A DNA stretch of 64,000 nucleotides from Oxyruncus cristatus. Lineage: Eukaryota; Chordata; Aves; Passeriformes; Cotingidae. Positions within the stretch are counted from its first letter, which is position 1; each line of letters opens with the position of its first letter. Location of the stretch: NCBI GenBank assembly GCA_013399855.1, contig VXAY01006172.1, positions 493,780 through 557,779 on the forward strand, read 5' to 3'. Position numbers and translations under genes: made by a program. The notes beneath the pieces were generated by a model that saw nothing but the letters and a program-made list of their open reading frames with translations, was not told the origin of the DNA and searched no databases. Shown here piece after piece: positions 40,401 through 54,300 of the stretch.

Positions 40401-42493
40401 AAATAGGTGAAAGGAGATCCTGTGCATAATTATAGGATGGGAATGTAAAAAGACCACAGAATTAACTTAGCCTGAGTTAAACTTCTGAGTGCTGAGTTTT
40501 CTGAAGGTGAGATGAGCTCAGCAGTGACAACGATGACAGGTGGTGGTGCCAGTGGTGGTGTGGAGAGCCATGTCATTTCATGCTCGTTTGTCATCATCTC
40601 CGTGGACCCTAAACACCTTGCCAGAAGCAAGCAGAGATCCAAGAATAACGTATCCATTGGCTGGTGGTATATGTAGTTTCAAAATGAACGTACCAAAAAT
40701 GTCAGCTGAAAAGGACAGGGGAGAACTGCAAGGAAATAGATAAGTGTACCCCAGCTAACAGTGGCCTTGACACTGCTTTTAAAAAAAAGCTTTTTAAAAA
40801 AAATTAAAGAGAATGAAGGATTTTATGTTTTGTATGTTTTTGGGGAGAAAGTCTTTTATTATTATTTTTTCCAAAATATTTTAGAACAAAGTGAGTTGTG
40901 TCAAGAACCAGCTGATAAAAGCCAACAGGGATCTTGACAAACCACATCTAAACCAGAGCCATTTCACTCACCTTTCCTCCTCCCCCCTTCCCTCATGCCT
41001 GTTCCTCAAACTTGCCAATTGCACCTGAGGAGTGGTAATCATATGTCTCAACCTTTTATCACCTAAATCCAGAACAGAAGGAAGTAAATGTGAGCCAGAA
41101 AGTGTAACTAAGTGTTGGAAATCTGAGAAAAGTTTGGAGGCAGGAACTCAGGAAACTAGAAATCAGAGCTTTGATTGGCATAAGTTTTATTCAGCGTGAA
41201 ACATCACTGTGTAGTTTAAATTTCCGCTTTTAAATCCAAATGCCCAATGTAGAATTTGACCTTTGCTCATAAAAAAATGTTAAGTTTGTCATTATAAAAC
41301 CTTGTGTTCTACCTAGCTTAAACTAATAGATTGGTGAAACGAAGTGCAAGCAAACAAAAAACCAGAAGAAATAACTTCAGTGTTTGTCTCTCCCTGCACA
41401 CATACACCCAGCCAAAAAACCCAAACCTAAAAACCATGTCCTCATTGCAGACTAAAGCAAAAAAACTACTAGAGGTACTGGGGTTCTTTACCTAGGGTAT
41501 GGCTGATTTCTGTGGCACAGTACACAAGTTAAAAGCACGTAGCTAGCCTGAGAGCAAGTGTTTGACACATGTTCAGTGAAGATGGTAGTGTTTTAGTACA
41601 TGAGGATTCAATTGTTGTTGCATCAAGGTATAATGTGGCCCAGATGACTTTTAGTGGAGTAGTGCATATTAAAAAACAAAACAAAAAAATCATCAAACAA
41701 TTCTTTCATACCTATTTTATTTAATTTAATTTCAATAGTTTACATACATCAACTACAGAGTCTACCAAGACTGCATCTTCTTTCAATTTAAATATTCTTG
41801 GTCTTTATTACTGTATAATACAATCAGCTTTCTCTTCACCCACAAAAATAATAAACAGAGAGGGGAAGAAAGCTGTGATAGAGTATTGTACTGGTAATTT
41901 TAACCCCCATATTACTCCAAAAGGGAATGTTGTTTTGATCGGTGCATGAAGGGCTCCTGAAACACAAACATGCTCCAGTATGATGAAAGTTTTATTAGGT
42001 TTTTTTTTTTTCCAATTACAGATGTATATGCCATGTCTTAAATGAAGAAAACCAACACCGCATACCCCAGAAAACAAACCCTGGAAACAAAAGACAGACA
42101 TAACTCCATGTCTGGTGCAGTAGGGTGTCCCATACGTGCTTTGGCATAGAGACCAAAGAAATACATATATATGCACACACACATATATGAAGAAAGTCTT
42201 GAAAGAGAGAAGTGACTTAAATGAATAAGCCCAGAGCTGGTTAATTGCCTGTTGTGATGGCTTTAGTAGAACCTTCTGAAGGATGATTCAAGTAGGTTAA
42301 GCTATACTTGTTCTTCATTCATGCAAAACACTTGTAAGACAAGACTTTTACCTGTCTGAGAATGAAACACAAACTAGAGGATGGTTACTCTGGCTTGATC
42401 CTTGAAGTTTTCAACAGCAGTGTTGTTCAAGTCAGTTTAGTTCCATATACAGGTATGTCCACTCTGGTCAAGTAGTATAACCTGCAACACTGC

Positions 42494-43375
42494 AGAATCA
42501 CAGAACATGCAGAGTTGGAAGGCACGCGCAAGGATCATCGAACCCATCTCCTGGCCCTGCACAGGACACTCCCCAGGAGTCAGACTATGTGCCTGAGAAT
42601 ATTGTCCAAATGCTTTTTGAACTCATACAGGCTTAGTGCTGTGACCACTTTCCTGGGAAGCCTATTCCAGTGCACAGCCACCTCTGGGTGAAGAACCTCT
42701 TTCTAATATCTAACCTAAACCTCCCCTGATACAACTGCAGACCATTCCCTTGGGTCCTGTCACTGGTCCCCACAGAGTAGAGATCTGCCCCTTCTCATGA
42801 GGAGGTTGCAGACTGCAATGAGGTCTCCCCTCTGTCTCCTCTTCTTCAGGCTGAACAGACCAAGTGACCTCAGCTGCTCCTCATGCGGCTTCCCCTCGAA
42901 GCCCTTCACCATCTTTGTTGCCTTCCTTTGGACACTCTCTAACAGCTTAATATCTTTCTTATATTGTGATGCCCAAAGCTGCACACAAATTCAAGGTGAG
43001 GCCGCCCCAGTGCAGAGCAGGGCGGGACAATCCCCTCCCTTGACTGGCTGGTGATGCTTTGCCTGATGCCCCCCAGGACACGGTTGGCCCTCCTGGCTGC
43101 CAGGGCACTGCTGACTCATATTCAACTTGCCATCAACCAGGACCCCCGGTCCCTTTCCACAGTGCTTCTCTCCAGCATCTCATTCCCCATTCTCTAAGTT
43201 GGGGAATCCAGGGTTGCCCCATTCCAGGTGCAGAATCCAGCACTTTCCCATGTTGAATATCATATGGTTGGTGATTGCCCAGTCCTCTAATTTAGCTTTC
43301 TCCTCTGAGGAATGAGCATGGATTGTATTGCTGTGTGTTGTGTCTGTGCCATCTGTGGACATTTTGAAGTCCACC
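42494..43375 (-). mobile_element. CR1 LINE copy, 5'-truncated
   Basis: About 880 bp, inverted relative to BMPER. The 3' end is at the low side (agaatcacagaacatgcaga, then the 'gttggaaggcacgcgcaagg' block). The body reads, on the minus strand, through the last part of ORF2, covering the end of the reverse-transcriptase region and the conserved downstream segment, and then the 3' UTR. Stops and a short deletion near 42980-42990 shift the frame, so it cannot move by itself. The upper boundary is approximate. Confidence 0.93.
42760..43320 (-). pseudogene. CR1 ORF2 C-terminal remnant
   Basis: Reading the minus strand, three blocks match the CR1 polymerase C-terminal region. These are a block ending [13 protein letters not shown] (to about 43215), SALAARRANRVLGGIRQS (about 43070-43110) and [20 protein letters not shown] with [14 protein letters not shown] (42760-42984). 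They lie in different frames or are cut by stops, so the gene is dead. Intact CR1 ORF2 encodes an endonuclease and reverse transcriptase for target-primed reverse transcription; only the far C-terminal end remains. Confidence 0.9.
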
Positions 43376-44636
43376 TTCTGTGCTTTGCTTCGTATCCCAG
43401 AGCTGCCTCAGTGTGTGACACATCCCTGCACAGGTACGTGGACCTTCCGTTCTCTCTCCTTTATCGTGACATTCAGTTTGGAGATGTGGAACACAGTCAT
43501 GTGTGACAGCTTATGGTGAAGCCTTTCGGGAAATCTGCAGGCTGGAAGAAGCTATTTCATGTTGTTCTCAGGCCACATGGGATAGTGAAGAGTTCACTAC
43601 TTTCACATTTCTAACATAGTCAGCTGCACTGAGCAAATACACATATGCATGCAGTGCTGAACTGATTATAGGTCTTGGCAAAACCCTCCTGGAAGAGAGC
43701 TGGTGATATGTCACTGTAATGATGATGAAGATCCAATCCATCAAGTATGAAAATGAGATTCTCTTTGGTGTAATTAAAGGATCAGATAACTCACATAGAA
43801 AAGAATATATTTTAAATGTATAAATAATACATGGAAAAGTATGAAGGGCACAAAAATGCCATAAACTAAATGGAAAAATGTAATATAACTTGCAAATGTC
43901 TTTGGAATGTGTCTACAATAAGTGCAAAATGGATCAGTCTAAGTAAAGACACTTTTTTATTGCCAATAAGAAAAACATTATTAAAGAACTGGTCCAATAT
44001 CAAAATGGCATTTTAAAAGCATACAGTTACCTGTATATAGTTTTTATTAGCTTTCAAGTTTCTTCCATTGAGTTGTTAATGGTTCTTTTAAGAATTATGG
44101 TCCGTAAGTGAATGGCTCACAGTGTCAGTACTTCTGCTGTTCTGCTTTGTGCTGCTATATAAAAATAGATATTTTTTCTCTACCAAATATCTGGTTTTAT
44201 TTCCCCATCAAGTTTTAATAGAAAATTTTGAGAGAAGGAAAATGTAAAGCAACAACCAAAAAATCAAATGAAAATGCAACCTTTTTTATTGAGCTTGTGG
44301 TCAAATAAAAGGCCATTGTGAAAAAAACCCCACCAATATTACATAAAAGCTTTTACCTGTATTACTACTATTAAAATGACTATCATACTGGTACTTGCTT
44401 ATATTGTACCTAATAACTGCTGTAATTACTTCCTCTGAGGCCTCTTGGCTTCTTCATCTTATGCATTAAGCTGCAGGTAAAAAATTCCTGGTCTGACTGT
44501 TTGTCTGATTGAGCTCTGTTCAGCATTTTGCATCCAGCTGAATCAAATGCTGAGCTCTGAATCCAAGTACAGTGTGGATCTCATGCCTTATCCTCCCCAG
44601 AAGCTGACCTTGTGTGCCAAGACCTAAATTTCATAC

Positions 44637-44686
44637 CTCTTTTTTTCTTTTTCTTCTTTTTTCTTTTTCCTTCATTTTTTTTCCAG
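44637..44686 (+). repeat. 50-bp polypyrimidine tract with 3' AG
   Basis: Nearly pure T/C run (ctttttttctttttcttctt onward) ending ttttttttccag at 44686. It is an excellent match to a splice acceptor in the sense orientation of BMPER, deep in intron 2. It could be used as a cryptic acceptor or simply be low-complexity DNA. Confidence 0.7.
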
Positions 44687-44936
44687 GAGTGTGTACCACC
44701 ACCTCACTGAGAAAATATCATGTCTTCCTGCATTGTCTATGATTTGCATCCTTTTTACTTGTTCTGTCATCCATTCAACACATCAAACTCCTGTCTGTAG
44801 TTTTCCTTTTCTGTATTGTATCTCAGATTTTCCAGAGAGGGGAGCACGGTACGTGCATGCTGTGAAGTGCTGCGGAAAAAGGCAGGACTGTGAAGGAGCA
44901 TTAGGGTCGAGGTATATTTGTTCTTGTGGGCACTAA
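44687..44936 (+). other. candidate cryptic exon, Cys-rich frame
   Basis: Following the tract's AG, one frame (phase 1 from 44687) is open for 82 codons to the TAA at 44934. It includes a hydrophobic stretch (MICILFTCSVI) and a Cys-rich end (CCGKRQDCEG ... CSCGH). BMPER exon 2 ends in phase 0, and from it the reading frame would instead hit a stop after seven codons. Inclusion would therefore truncate BMPER inside VWC1 rather than extend it. A donor-like gtacgt lies at 44850. No family was recognised. Confidence 0.12.
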
Positions 44937-45279
44937 GGATGGGAATGGGATAAAATTCTGTTTAAAAAAAAAATGGTGCCAGAGATCTGATGTCTTCGCT
45001 GACAAACTGAGGCCCCAGTTTGTCTGAGTCCCTGTTTTAAGTAAACCTTTGCACAAAGCTTCAGTGTTAGAGGGTCTGCGGCCCCTTTCTCTAGACGGCC
45101 ATGGTATGGCTCATCTTCTCTTTCATAGCTAAAGATCTTGCTTGAGGCATGGAAGCAGCACCCTGCACTCCTCCTTACCCAGGGGGGTGCGAGCCGATAT
45201 GCTGGAGAGCCCTGGCCAGGAGAATCAGATTTCTGACAGCTCATAGGCTAAAACTTGTGTGTTTTGGATTGTGGTTTGG

Positions 45280-45303
45280 TTTTTTTTGGTTTTTTTTTTT
45301 TTT
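45280..45303. repeat. T/G low-complexity tract
   Basis: ggttttttttggtttttttt run-on; simple low-complexity sequence inside BMPER intron 2. Confidence 0.8.
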
Positions 45304-48300
45304 CATGTTCATGACACGTTTATATTCAATTATATTAAGTGGCTTCAGTAGGAAATAGATCTTCCTCAAGGTTTGGAACCATCAAAATGTATTCTGATGG
45401 CCAGCTAGCATCATACATTCGCATCTGTTTTTCTGGTTTGTCTCAAAATTTATTGGTGACTGAAGAATAACAGACCTTGGTTGTCCTGAGGTTGTCTCCT
45501 CATCCTTTTTTCTGTCCGAATGGTGATGTACCGTTGAGGCATGGCTTGGGAGAGACAGAGAAGAGCATATAAATGGGTGTAGTAGTTCTGATCTGACTGT
45601 GCCCGTTAGTGAAACATCTCGATGTTGTGCCACTTAGAAATCATTGGGGCAGGAAGGAGCTGGGCAGGGTGGCTGAGTTTGAGACAAGGTTTTAGCTGAA
45701 GGGCTGCCTGTGGGACCTAAAATACTGATAAGAGCAGAAGGCTCTCCTGCTACAGGGAGGTTGTTGACCATTTGCTTGTGACAGAGAATATTTTTTTTTT
45801 CCATGCATGACAGTGCAGAGCTGATAGTTTTCATATTTAGCACTTCACCCCTCTACCAAACACTCAGTTCTGGGAAGAGCTGGAGGAGTTAACTGGGTTA
45901 GGTGGACTGGTGATTCAATCCAGAAAATCCTTTTGGTTCAAATAACTGAATAAAATTATTCTGTTGGGCAGAATGCAAAGCATGCAAGCCCTTTAGCCTA
46001 TAAACCAAGGTATGATGGATGGGTTGTTTGTAAATTCAGTGGATAAAAAATGCTGGAAAACTAAAATTATTATACCTTAAAATGTTGACAGTATGGTAGC
46101 GTAAGAAACTTTTTGAACAGATGCATGATTGAGGCATAGTGTGTCTGTGATCTATAGACAAGAAGAATTTCTGGAGAAAATTGTTGATGTGGACATTTAA
46201 GATGCAGCAGAGTGCACTGGTAGTTAACCAGAGGTTGTTTAACATGAAAATGTGGTGGAAACTGAAAAAGAATGCAATTAGTATGGCTTCTGGAAAAATG
46301 TCTGTATATGTTGAGTTTAACTTGGCAAGGTTTTCAATTCTCAAGCAAAAATCATTTGACCCAAAAATCAGTCTGAAGTGGAAATTTACAAAATATCTAG
46401 AACTTGAGGCCATGATAGTAGGAAATTCGAATTGTTTAATGTACTTGTTGTTACATGAAGGGTACATATTTGCCACCTAAAGCTTTATGTAATCATTTTA
46501 GTATAAAATGGGTATTTTTGATATCAGGTTGTTTGGAGTAATTAAACCAGTCCTCATGTGGAAGTACACAAAGGTGGGAGCCAAAAAGGGGAAAAAGAAA
46601 ACAAATCACCTACACCTACAAACAAAGGGAGTTTGTCTGGAAGGCAGCCATCTGGAGAGATGAGTAGGCAGCTCCAGCCGGTTCGGTGGGCATTGGCTCT
46701 TATGTACAAGACAGCACAAAAACTACTGATGGGAGAGGATATGGAAGTGATGTCACTTCAGGAAAGCTGTGCATGGCTCTGGAACTAGCACTGTCAAAGG
46801 ATTTCAAGTATCTTCTGGAGCCTTAATATGACTACTACTTGTAGACAACATGTGACTGTGGCCATAAGGAACTGTTGCCGTCAAAGGATTTAGGTTAACC
46901 CAACGAGTGGTGCTGAAGTTCAGCTGCTGGCCCAAGAAGCCCATGCTAACTGTCTTGTCTCCTTCATTAGGAATACAACTTTGAAGAGGAATTTCTTACA
47001 GCCAACATGCCAAGCAGAGAGCTGACAGCAGTTGCTGAGGATAAGGCCTTACCCTAAACGCCCCTCTCTGTTTTGGGGCCAAGCACCTCAAGCGCTGTGC
47101 CATTCAGGGTTCACTGCTCTGACTTGGGTGACAGGAGCATCTGCTTTTATATTATAGAGCTTAGTAGTTGAAGGCTGTGGGAGAAAAGCAGTTTATTGTC
47201 CAGTGTATTGAGAGTCACTGATGCAGAGATTAGTGATCTCATCTTGGTCAGGAAATTTCCCACTCTTCTCTAGGGTGGAGAAATGCATTTCAGTTGTCCA
47301 TGTAAAATGCAGCAGTGTGGACAGGCTGGATGAAATGTTGTTCCTCTTCCAACCCAGATCAGGCTGTGACTTGGCAATGAGGACTTTCTCTAATTGCAGA
47401 AGAAGGTACAGTTAATGAAAAATTAAGTTTCTGAGACCTCAAGTGGATACTTTTTAGTTTTCTTCAATTCAGCCCCAGGTTCTCAGTTTTACATGGCACT
47501 TGAGTCTCTCATCATAAAGAGCTCTTCTTGTGCTAGAGGTGTGAACCCTTTAGATTTCAGACCATCTTTCCACCTCCCCTGGCTGTCCAGGTAGTAGCAT
47601 TGCTCCCTGAGTTCCTGCTCAAAGAAAACAGTGCTGTCCCACACAGTGAAATCATCTCTGGCTGCCTTGAGAGCTCTGTGGACTTTGAGCCAGACATAAT
47701 CCCTGTCCTGACATTTGAGTCTCATTAATTGAGTTAACAAGATGCTATCTACACTCCATACTTATGTAAATAGAACCTGCAGCAAAGATCTTAATGGCAC
47801 CTGATATATCACACTGCCTTTACATCTATCAAGAGGTACCACTGCAGGAGTCACTTCCAAAAGCAGGTTGTGTTCTTGGTCCCATGGGTCCCTTTATAAG
47901 CTGTAAGAAATGCTGGTGGTCAAGGCCAACTGTTCAGATGTCTTTCAAGTGTCCCACTGCTGACCAAAACTCACTTTGTCAAGATGACAAATGGCTTGTG
48001 CATACCCCATTCACCTTAGAGCTTCACTCTAATGTCAGCTCCGTTTACTTGTCAGAAACAGGTATTTTTTTTACTTCCCGCAGTGCAAGTGGGGCAGGGG
48101 AAAGGAAGGAGTGAAGGGAACACAGGCTGAGGAAAAAACTGCTTGTATGGCTTCTATTCAGTGTATTATTATAGTTGAGATTTGCAAGCTTTGGACATAC
48201 CAGAATCTGTTTTTTTGTACATGTGCAAAACAGAAAGAAGGGAATTTGCTTTTCAGAAGTGAGAACTGTCCCTGCAGGGCTGTGATTATGCAAAAACGTG

Positions 48301-51300
48301 TTTTAACCACTGGATTTTTCAAGAAGAAAGTGGTTGTGCAAGATTACTTTCTTATTTTGGACAGCAAACTTCTTTCCAGAGCAACATTTAAAAATAAATG
48401 TTTAATTAACAGAGTCTACCCAGAGCATAGGGCATTGTGCGTGTGTCTGCGCTGAAAAGCTCAGCTTAAACCTCCGAGCTCTCATGGGTGGTTTCATTGA
48501 CTGCAATGATATTGTTATGTGGCTAAGTGATCACTGCTGTGATTGATGGCTGCTACATCTCACCCAAAAGCAGTGATGGCCAGGCCACAGAATACAGTCA
48601 AAGTCGTCTCAAGGACTGTAAAAGTGACTTTGACAGCTTTGGCTTTTAGTTTTCTCTCAATGACTTCCATATCACTATTGCTTAGTTCACAAGTCAAAAT
48701 ATGCCCTTTCTCCTAGTAGCTACAGTTGGCCAAAGTTTTGAAAGTCACAGTCTAATTTAATTTGGCAATGTGATGGATCACAACAAAGGAAAGCTTATTC
48801 CACCTTTCTTCTTTGCATCTGATGGAAGCTTAGCATTCGTCAGAAGTTTGAGTAGATATGAAATAGGGACACATAGAAATGAGGTGTGAAATTAAACATC
48901 ATGGTGGCATAAATTTTTCTGACTAAATTCTCCCGAGACCTGGAGCCCCCCCTTGCTGGCACCAGCTGGATGAAGGCCACTTGGGGATGACAGCTGCCCT
49001 GAGCTGCCCGTGATGTAGGATTACTGCTTCCCTATGATATTTTACTAGCGAGCAGCAGTTGCAGCAAAAACGAGCGAGCCCTTGTGAGTTGATGGCAGCA
49101 TTAAAAGACCCTGAAAGCTTTGGCACTCTCCGAGGAGTCCTGCCTGAAACGCTCTTTTACCTTGTATCTTCCCACTCTTCTTTCCCTGTACCGGCTGACA
49201 ACTGGGGACTGCCCCTTCTCTCTGCAGATTGCTGTGAATAACCTTCTTTTTTTTCTAATACCACTGTGTAGCACAAGGCAAGATCACATAAGAAAACAAA
49301 TGTGGGGTCAGTGCTCAATTTTCCTGCAAGTTCATTAAAACAGCAGTGTCTGGAGGCCTTTTGCCTAAATAATTTTATAATAGAAAACAGACTCTCGTCG
49401 CTTTCTTTTGGGCTACTATTTTTATTTGGTTGTTGTTCCTCAAGCGTTTTGGTCCCATTTCAAAACTTGCTTCAATTAAACAAAGTGAATGTTTTTTTTT
49501 TGGTGCTTTCCAGTTTAAAAGCTGTGCTATTACTGTAAAACTTCTAGGAGTCCTCTGGATTATGAAGCTAGGATTGACAGGGATTTTCCTCTCAAAATAA
49601 CATTAAAAAAACCCATTGTGTAGATTAAAAATTTTAAAGAAAATAAAACCCCCTCCTCTTTTCCTCCCCCAGCCGAGATCTCCTGTTGCTGCTTCTGGCA
49701 TGCATCACATCTTTGAGGATACAGTATCATGAGAAAACTGTCACTTGGTGATATATTAGGGTAATATATCATGAGAGCATCGTTTCTTTAGAGGATATGG
49801 GCAGTAAAAGACATGATTCTGGCCAGACAGAGCAGCAGGGGACCCTGATTTTTTTCCCCTTTTCTTTAATCTAGCCCTGTTTTTGTGTTGTACAGAAGTG
49901 AGTTTCTTCATGGGATATGACTTGTTGCAGAGTAAGTTAGGAGGCCCATTGGGCTTTTTAAACTCTTTAAAAAGTAGATGGCCTCAAGGGCTGCTTTGTT
50001 CAAAGTTTTCAGAACAAGCCCAAAACTAAAGCATTAGCCACTGCCTAAATCTCTAGTGTAAAGATTGAGTAAGCAGACTTCAGACAGAGAAGGCAATAAA
50101 GATGTAATGACAGGTAGCTATTGTTTGTATAATATATTTGTAGATTTAACCTATCAAAATATGATGAAATGGTGTTTATAAAAAACCCCAGTCAATGCGT
50201 CTCTCTTAAAGAAATGTCAAATGAAGTTTTAATTCACACCGTTAGAACAAAAAATACTATTATTCAGTATTCAGCCTGTAATAGAAAATATAGTTATCTC
50301 ATCCAAAAATAGGAATTCTGAACTGAGGGACTTAGATTTTGATGTACTTTTTTACTGTTTTAATGGTTTAGTTTTTCTCTCATTGACAATGTCTTCTGGA
50401 AAATAAACAACTCAGTCTATAGGACTAGGATGGCATTGGTTAAGAAACAAAAGCAGCTTATTGTTGGGGCACTCTTTTGATGGGAATGGATTAATTTTTG
50501 AGATGAGCCAGAATATGACACCATGACTTGATCTAAAATTTGTTGAATTCAAATGATTTAATAATGTATTTTAAACCTTTGGCATAATCTGCTTTACCCT
50601 CTATGAAATCAGCTTGATAATTCATCAGTGCCATCTTCAACAGTTTTTGGGACTAAAATTTACTTGGAGTAAAAAGATGCAAATTTTAAAGGCGTGCATC
50701 TCATGAAATGCGAAGGTGTGATCTTCCACAAGAATCCCAGCGCGTACGCCTTCCCTGAAACCTGGCTCCTGCATTCCTATAGGTATTTTTTTTAACTACA
50801 GTACAAACTGCTGGGAACCTGTGAAGACCCTGTCTCTTATTGCTAGAAGACTGTCATGCTATTCTTTCGACAGGTAAAGAGTTTTGCCTACAAGTGCCTA
50901 GCTGAAGAACTCTGATCCGAAGTGGCACCTGGAGATTGAGGTGGAGGCAGGGAGACTGAAAGCTATGCGGTCTGGATCCTGCTCTGGCTTTCTCACTGAC
51001 TTCCTCTTCAGTTACAGTAGTTTTGCCTGGCTATGTCTACTTTGTCCATAAGCTCACTGGAGCAGGGATGTGCTCATACAGTGTCTGATGTAATGGGACC
51101 CTGATCCCAGCTTCAGCCTTAGCATTAATGCAAACAAATGTAAGAGGAAGAGACAGTGCTTTCTTTTCACCATATACAGTGTAGCTGGCTGCTATCGGGG
51201 AGTGTCAGGATTGCAGCAGGCCACCGGGGTCACTTTCCTTGTGCTGGTGAACATCATTAAGCACAGTGGGGAAAAAAAAAAAAAAATCTGTTCAGTCTGT

Positions 51301-54300
51301 AAGGGTTGTGAGTGATGTGTCCTGAATGACTTGCATATACTCGTGTCTTCCTCACATCAGTGGGGAATACCCATTTGCAGTGAAATTCGGTGTCATCTTT
51401 CAGCAGGGCCTTTGTTTTAATCATCTTTCCTAGGGAGTGGGGAGAGCTTGAATTATGAAGGGGGATGGTTGATGCTGGCTGAGCACCATCACGGGGAAAG
51501 CTGCAGCCTCGTCCCTGCTCACCCTGAGAGGCCAGATAAGCTAAACAGATTACAGGGATGAGGGGGCAAATCAGAGGCTACTGAATGCTCTGCTCAAAAA
51601 AAGGAAAGAGAGGCTCTGTGAACTGAACTGGTATATTCTGTTCCCACCAAAATACCATAATTTGCATCTAATGCAATTCATGCTGAAGTCACGGTCATGT
51701 TGTGCCACGGGTAAGGACATAATGCTGAAGGTACTTGAAGCATATGTTTGGCTTCACTCCTGTGAGCTGTCCCATTGCAATTGAAGACATGCTTAAAATA
51801 ACAGGACCTTTGTCAGTGAAACATATGGCTTGGTGTTTGTAGGTTCATGAGGGTAAATGGAGAGAACTGGATCATTTTGCAGAGAATAGACATTGTTTCA
51901 GAGGGAAATATTTCTTCCAGCCTGAATTAAAAAACATACCTAGTGTGCTAAAGCATTTTTGTTATTGTACCCGCAAAATATGTTTTTGCAAGTTAAAAAA
52001 CCCAAGAGATAATTGGAGGGGAACAAGGGAAATGAGACCTTATCCTCGTCTCTCTTGACAGTGGTTCGAAGTGTCTGCAAACATCTCTCCTTGGGGAGTG
52101 GTATCTCCTCCCTGAAGCCAAATTGTGTGACTCTTGTTCAGGCAGAGAAATGCTCATGGAAGGCAGCAGTCACACAGCTTTAGCAGGGATTGCTTGCTTG
52201 CTTCAACGCTGCCAATTAAGGGGAGGTTTGTAAATCGGACCCGAGACAGCGAGTTCCAGGCAGGAGTGCCAAAGAAGCAAGGGTACTATTTTCAGAAAGA
52301 GCCTCAGGATTTGTCTAGACCATGAGTTACACACGTGTCTGAACCTGTTCTTGAGTTCAAGCTGGGCCAGCATCAGGGCTGTTTGCACATAAACATATGT
52401 GCAGGCAGAGGCTTGGGAGCGTGGTGCTCCCAAGTTTTGCTGCGGGACAGAGCTTGTAGCCAGTGCTGGCCCAAACCTTTGCTCCTGTGGCCTGTGTGGA
52501 CTGAGTGTGGCTCCGCTTGTACTTGAGAGGATGCTCTGGCCATGTGCAGTACCTGGCAGAGAGCTCAGCACATGGTCTAAGAACATGTGGATCGTGGCAT
52601 ATGGTGTGAGCCTGCGTTTGAGCCTGCCCTTTGCTTTGCGGTGGAGAGGTTGCCTGTGTGAATTGAGTGCACTTGTTTCATTAATTTTAAACGGCTTTTT
52701 CTTCTCCTAAGGTCATATGTGCATATTTGAAAACTGCCTCCTAAATTCCCCAGGGGGGACTTTTGCCATTGTTTGAAAATTGTTATTGTTTTCGCAGATG
52801 ATCCCACATTCTGGCAGAAAGTTAAGGACACTCTGAACTACTTGGTGAGGAGTCCTATCAGAATTACTAGTGGGACTGTGATGAGTAAGGGTGACAAATG
52901 AATGTTTTCAGGGTTAGCCATTAATGGCAGTTGATATTTCTACCTAATCTATCTCTCTTACCTTTATTATTTTTCTCTCCACAGCATTTTTTTGGTTAAA
53001 TGAAAGTTTAAGCAACATTTTTCCTAGTCAGTATAAATAGTTAACCTCAGAAATGTGCTACAAGCCTCCTAAAAATATTTTCAATACATAAAAAGAAAAA
53101 AAGTAAAAACCAGACCATCACCATGGACATCTAGCCCCCTCAGAACCTACGTCTGCAATGTCTTCAGCAGCCAGCTGTGACAGCACAACAGTGGGCTTGG
53201 GGTACCATTGATGGAGGCACTCCTTGGTACAGCCCAGAAAAAAAAAAAAGCAGACTCCTATTTTTTTTTTTTTTCCTCTTGAAGTTAAACCCAGGTTGAA
53301 AAGAGCTGTCCTTCTGGTGGCTGCTGTGAGCCGGCAGGAGCCCGGTGGGGAACCCTGTAGAAAGCTGGCTGTGGCTTCCAAGCTGTGGTTTGGCACACAT
53401 CCTTCTCCAAGACCTCTGCCAAATACTCAGACTACTTTTTCGTATTTTTTTTTTTTCCTTTTCATGTTGGCATTTTATTTAACTGTACCACATGAGTTTA
53501 AGGCTGTTAGTTTGATACACTTTGTCACCAGAATGGGCTGTTTTGTGTGGAGTTCTTTGATGGAAGGTAAAAATATGAGGTGTATGTAGAAGGTGAACAA
53601 ATTGCGTTGAGAGGAGGCTGTAGTAAAGGTTGTAGTAAAGGTGACATGAAGCAGTAACACTGGTATCGGGTCTGGTTAGTGTATCTCTCCTGCATGAGAA
53701 TTTGACATCACCTTTGCATGCCAAGTTAAGGAGGCCTTTGGTTCTCACTGGGGAAGCGTGGGAGAGGGGAGAAACATGGGCACCCAACAAAACTTTCTGA
53801 TCTTTCCCCAAGAAATTAAAACACGAATTCTCCAGCAGTTGGACTTGGTGAGCATGGGAGAGGAGTCTGGGGTGATCCTTCAGCACTTCCCTAGATTTTC
53901 ATTTCCAAGGGAGTCTGGGATTCCAGTGTGAACCGTTTGCCGGGCCGAGCACTGACTGGGGAGTTGCGTCAGCTGCGGCAGCATTGTTCTGGATCAGCCT
54001 GACCTCTTTTAAAAAAGTACGTATTTTTCCAACGCTAATAAAAACCTTAGCTGAGGTTCTCTCCCTTTCTGTATGTGTGCCTGTGCACTAAATTAAAAAA
54101 AAAAAAAAATAATCCCAGATGTGAATCTATAAACCATCTGTTTAAAATAACTATTCTGCAGGACTATAATTAAAAGTTATTTATTATGAATCTTGGGATC
54201 CTATTATGGATTTGACTGACTCCCAGGTTTCTGACTTAGCAAACGGTTCATGTATTTATGAGCCATGTGTCTCTTCCGCGCTTCTTGGTGCCAGAGTGCA

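Noticed and set aside
52134..52710. Overlapping frames up to 127 codons in BMPER intron 2
   Set aside because: Opposite-strand frames of similar size without family resemblance; treated as chance.
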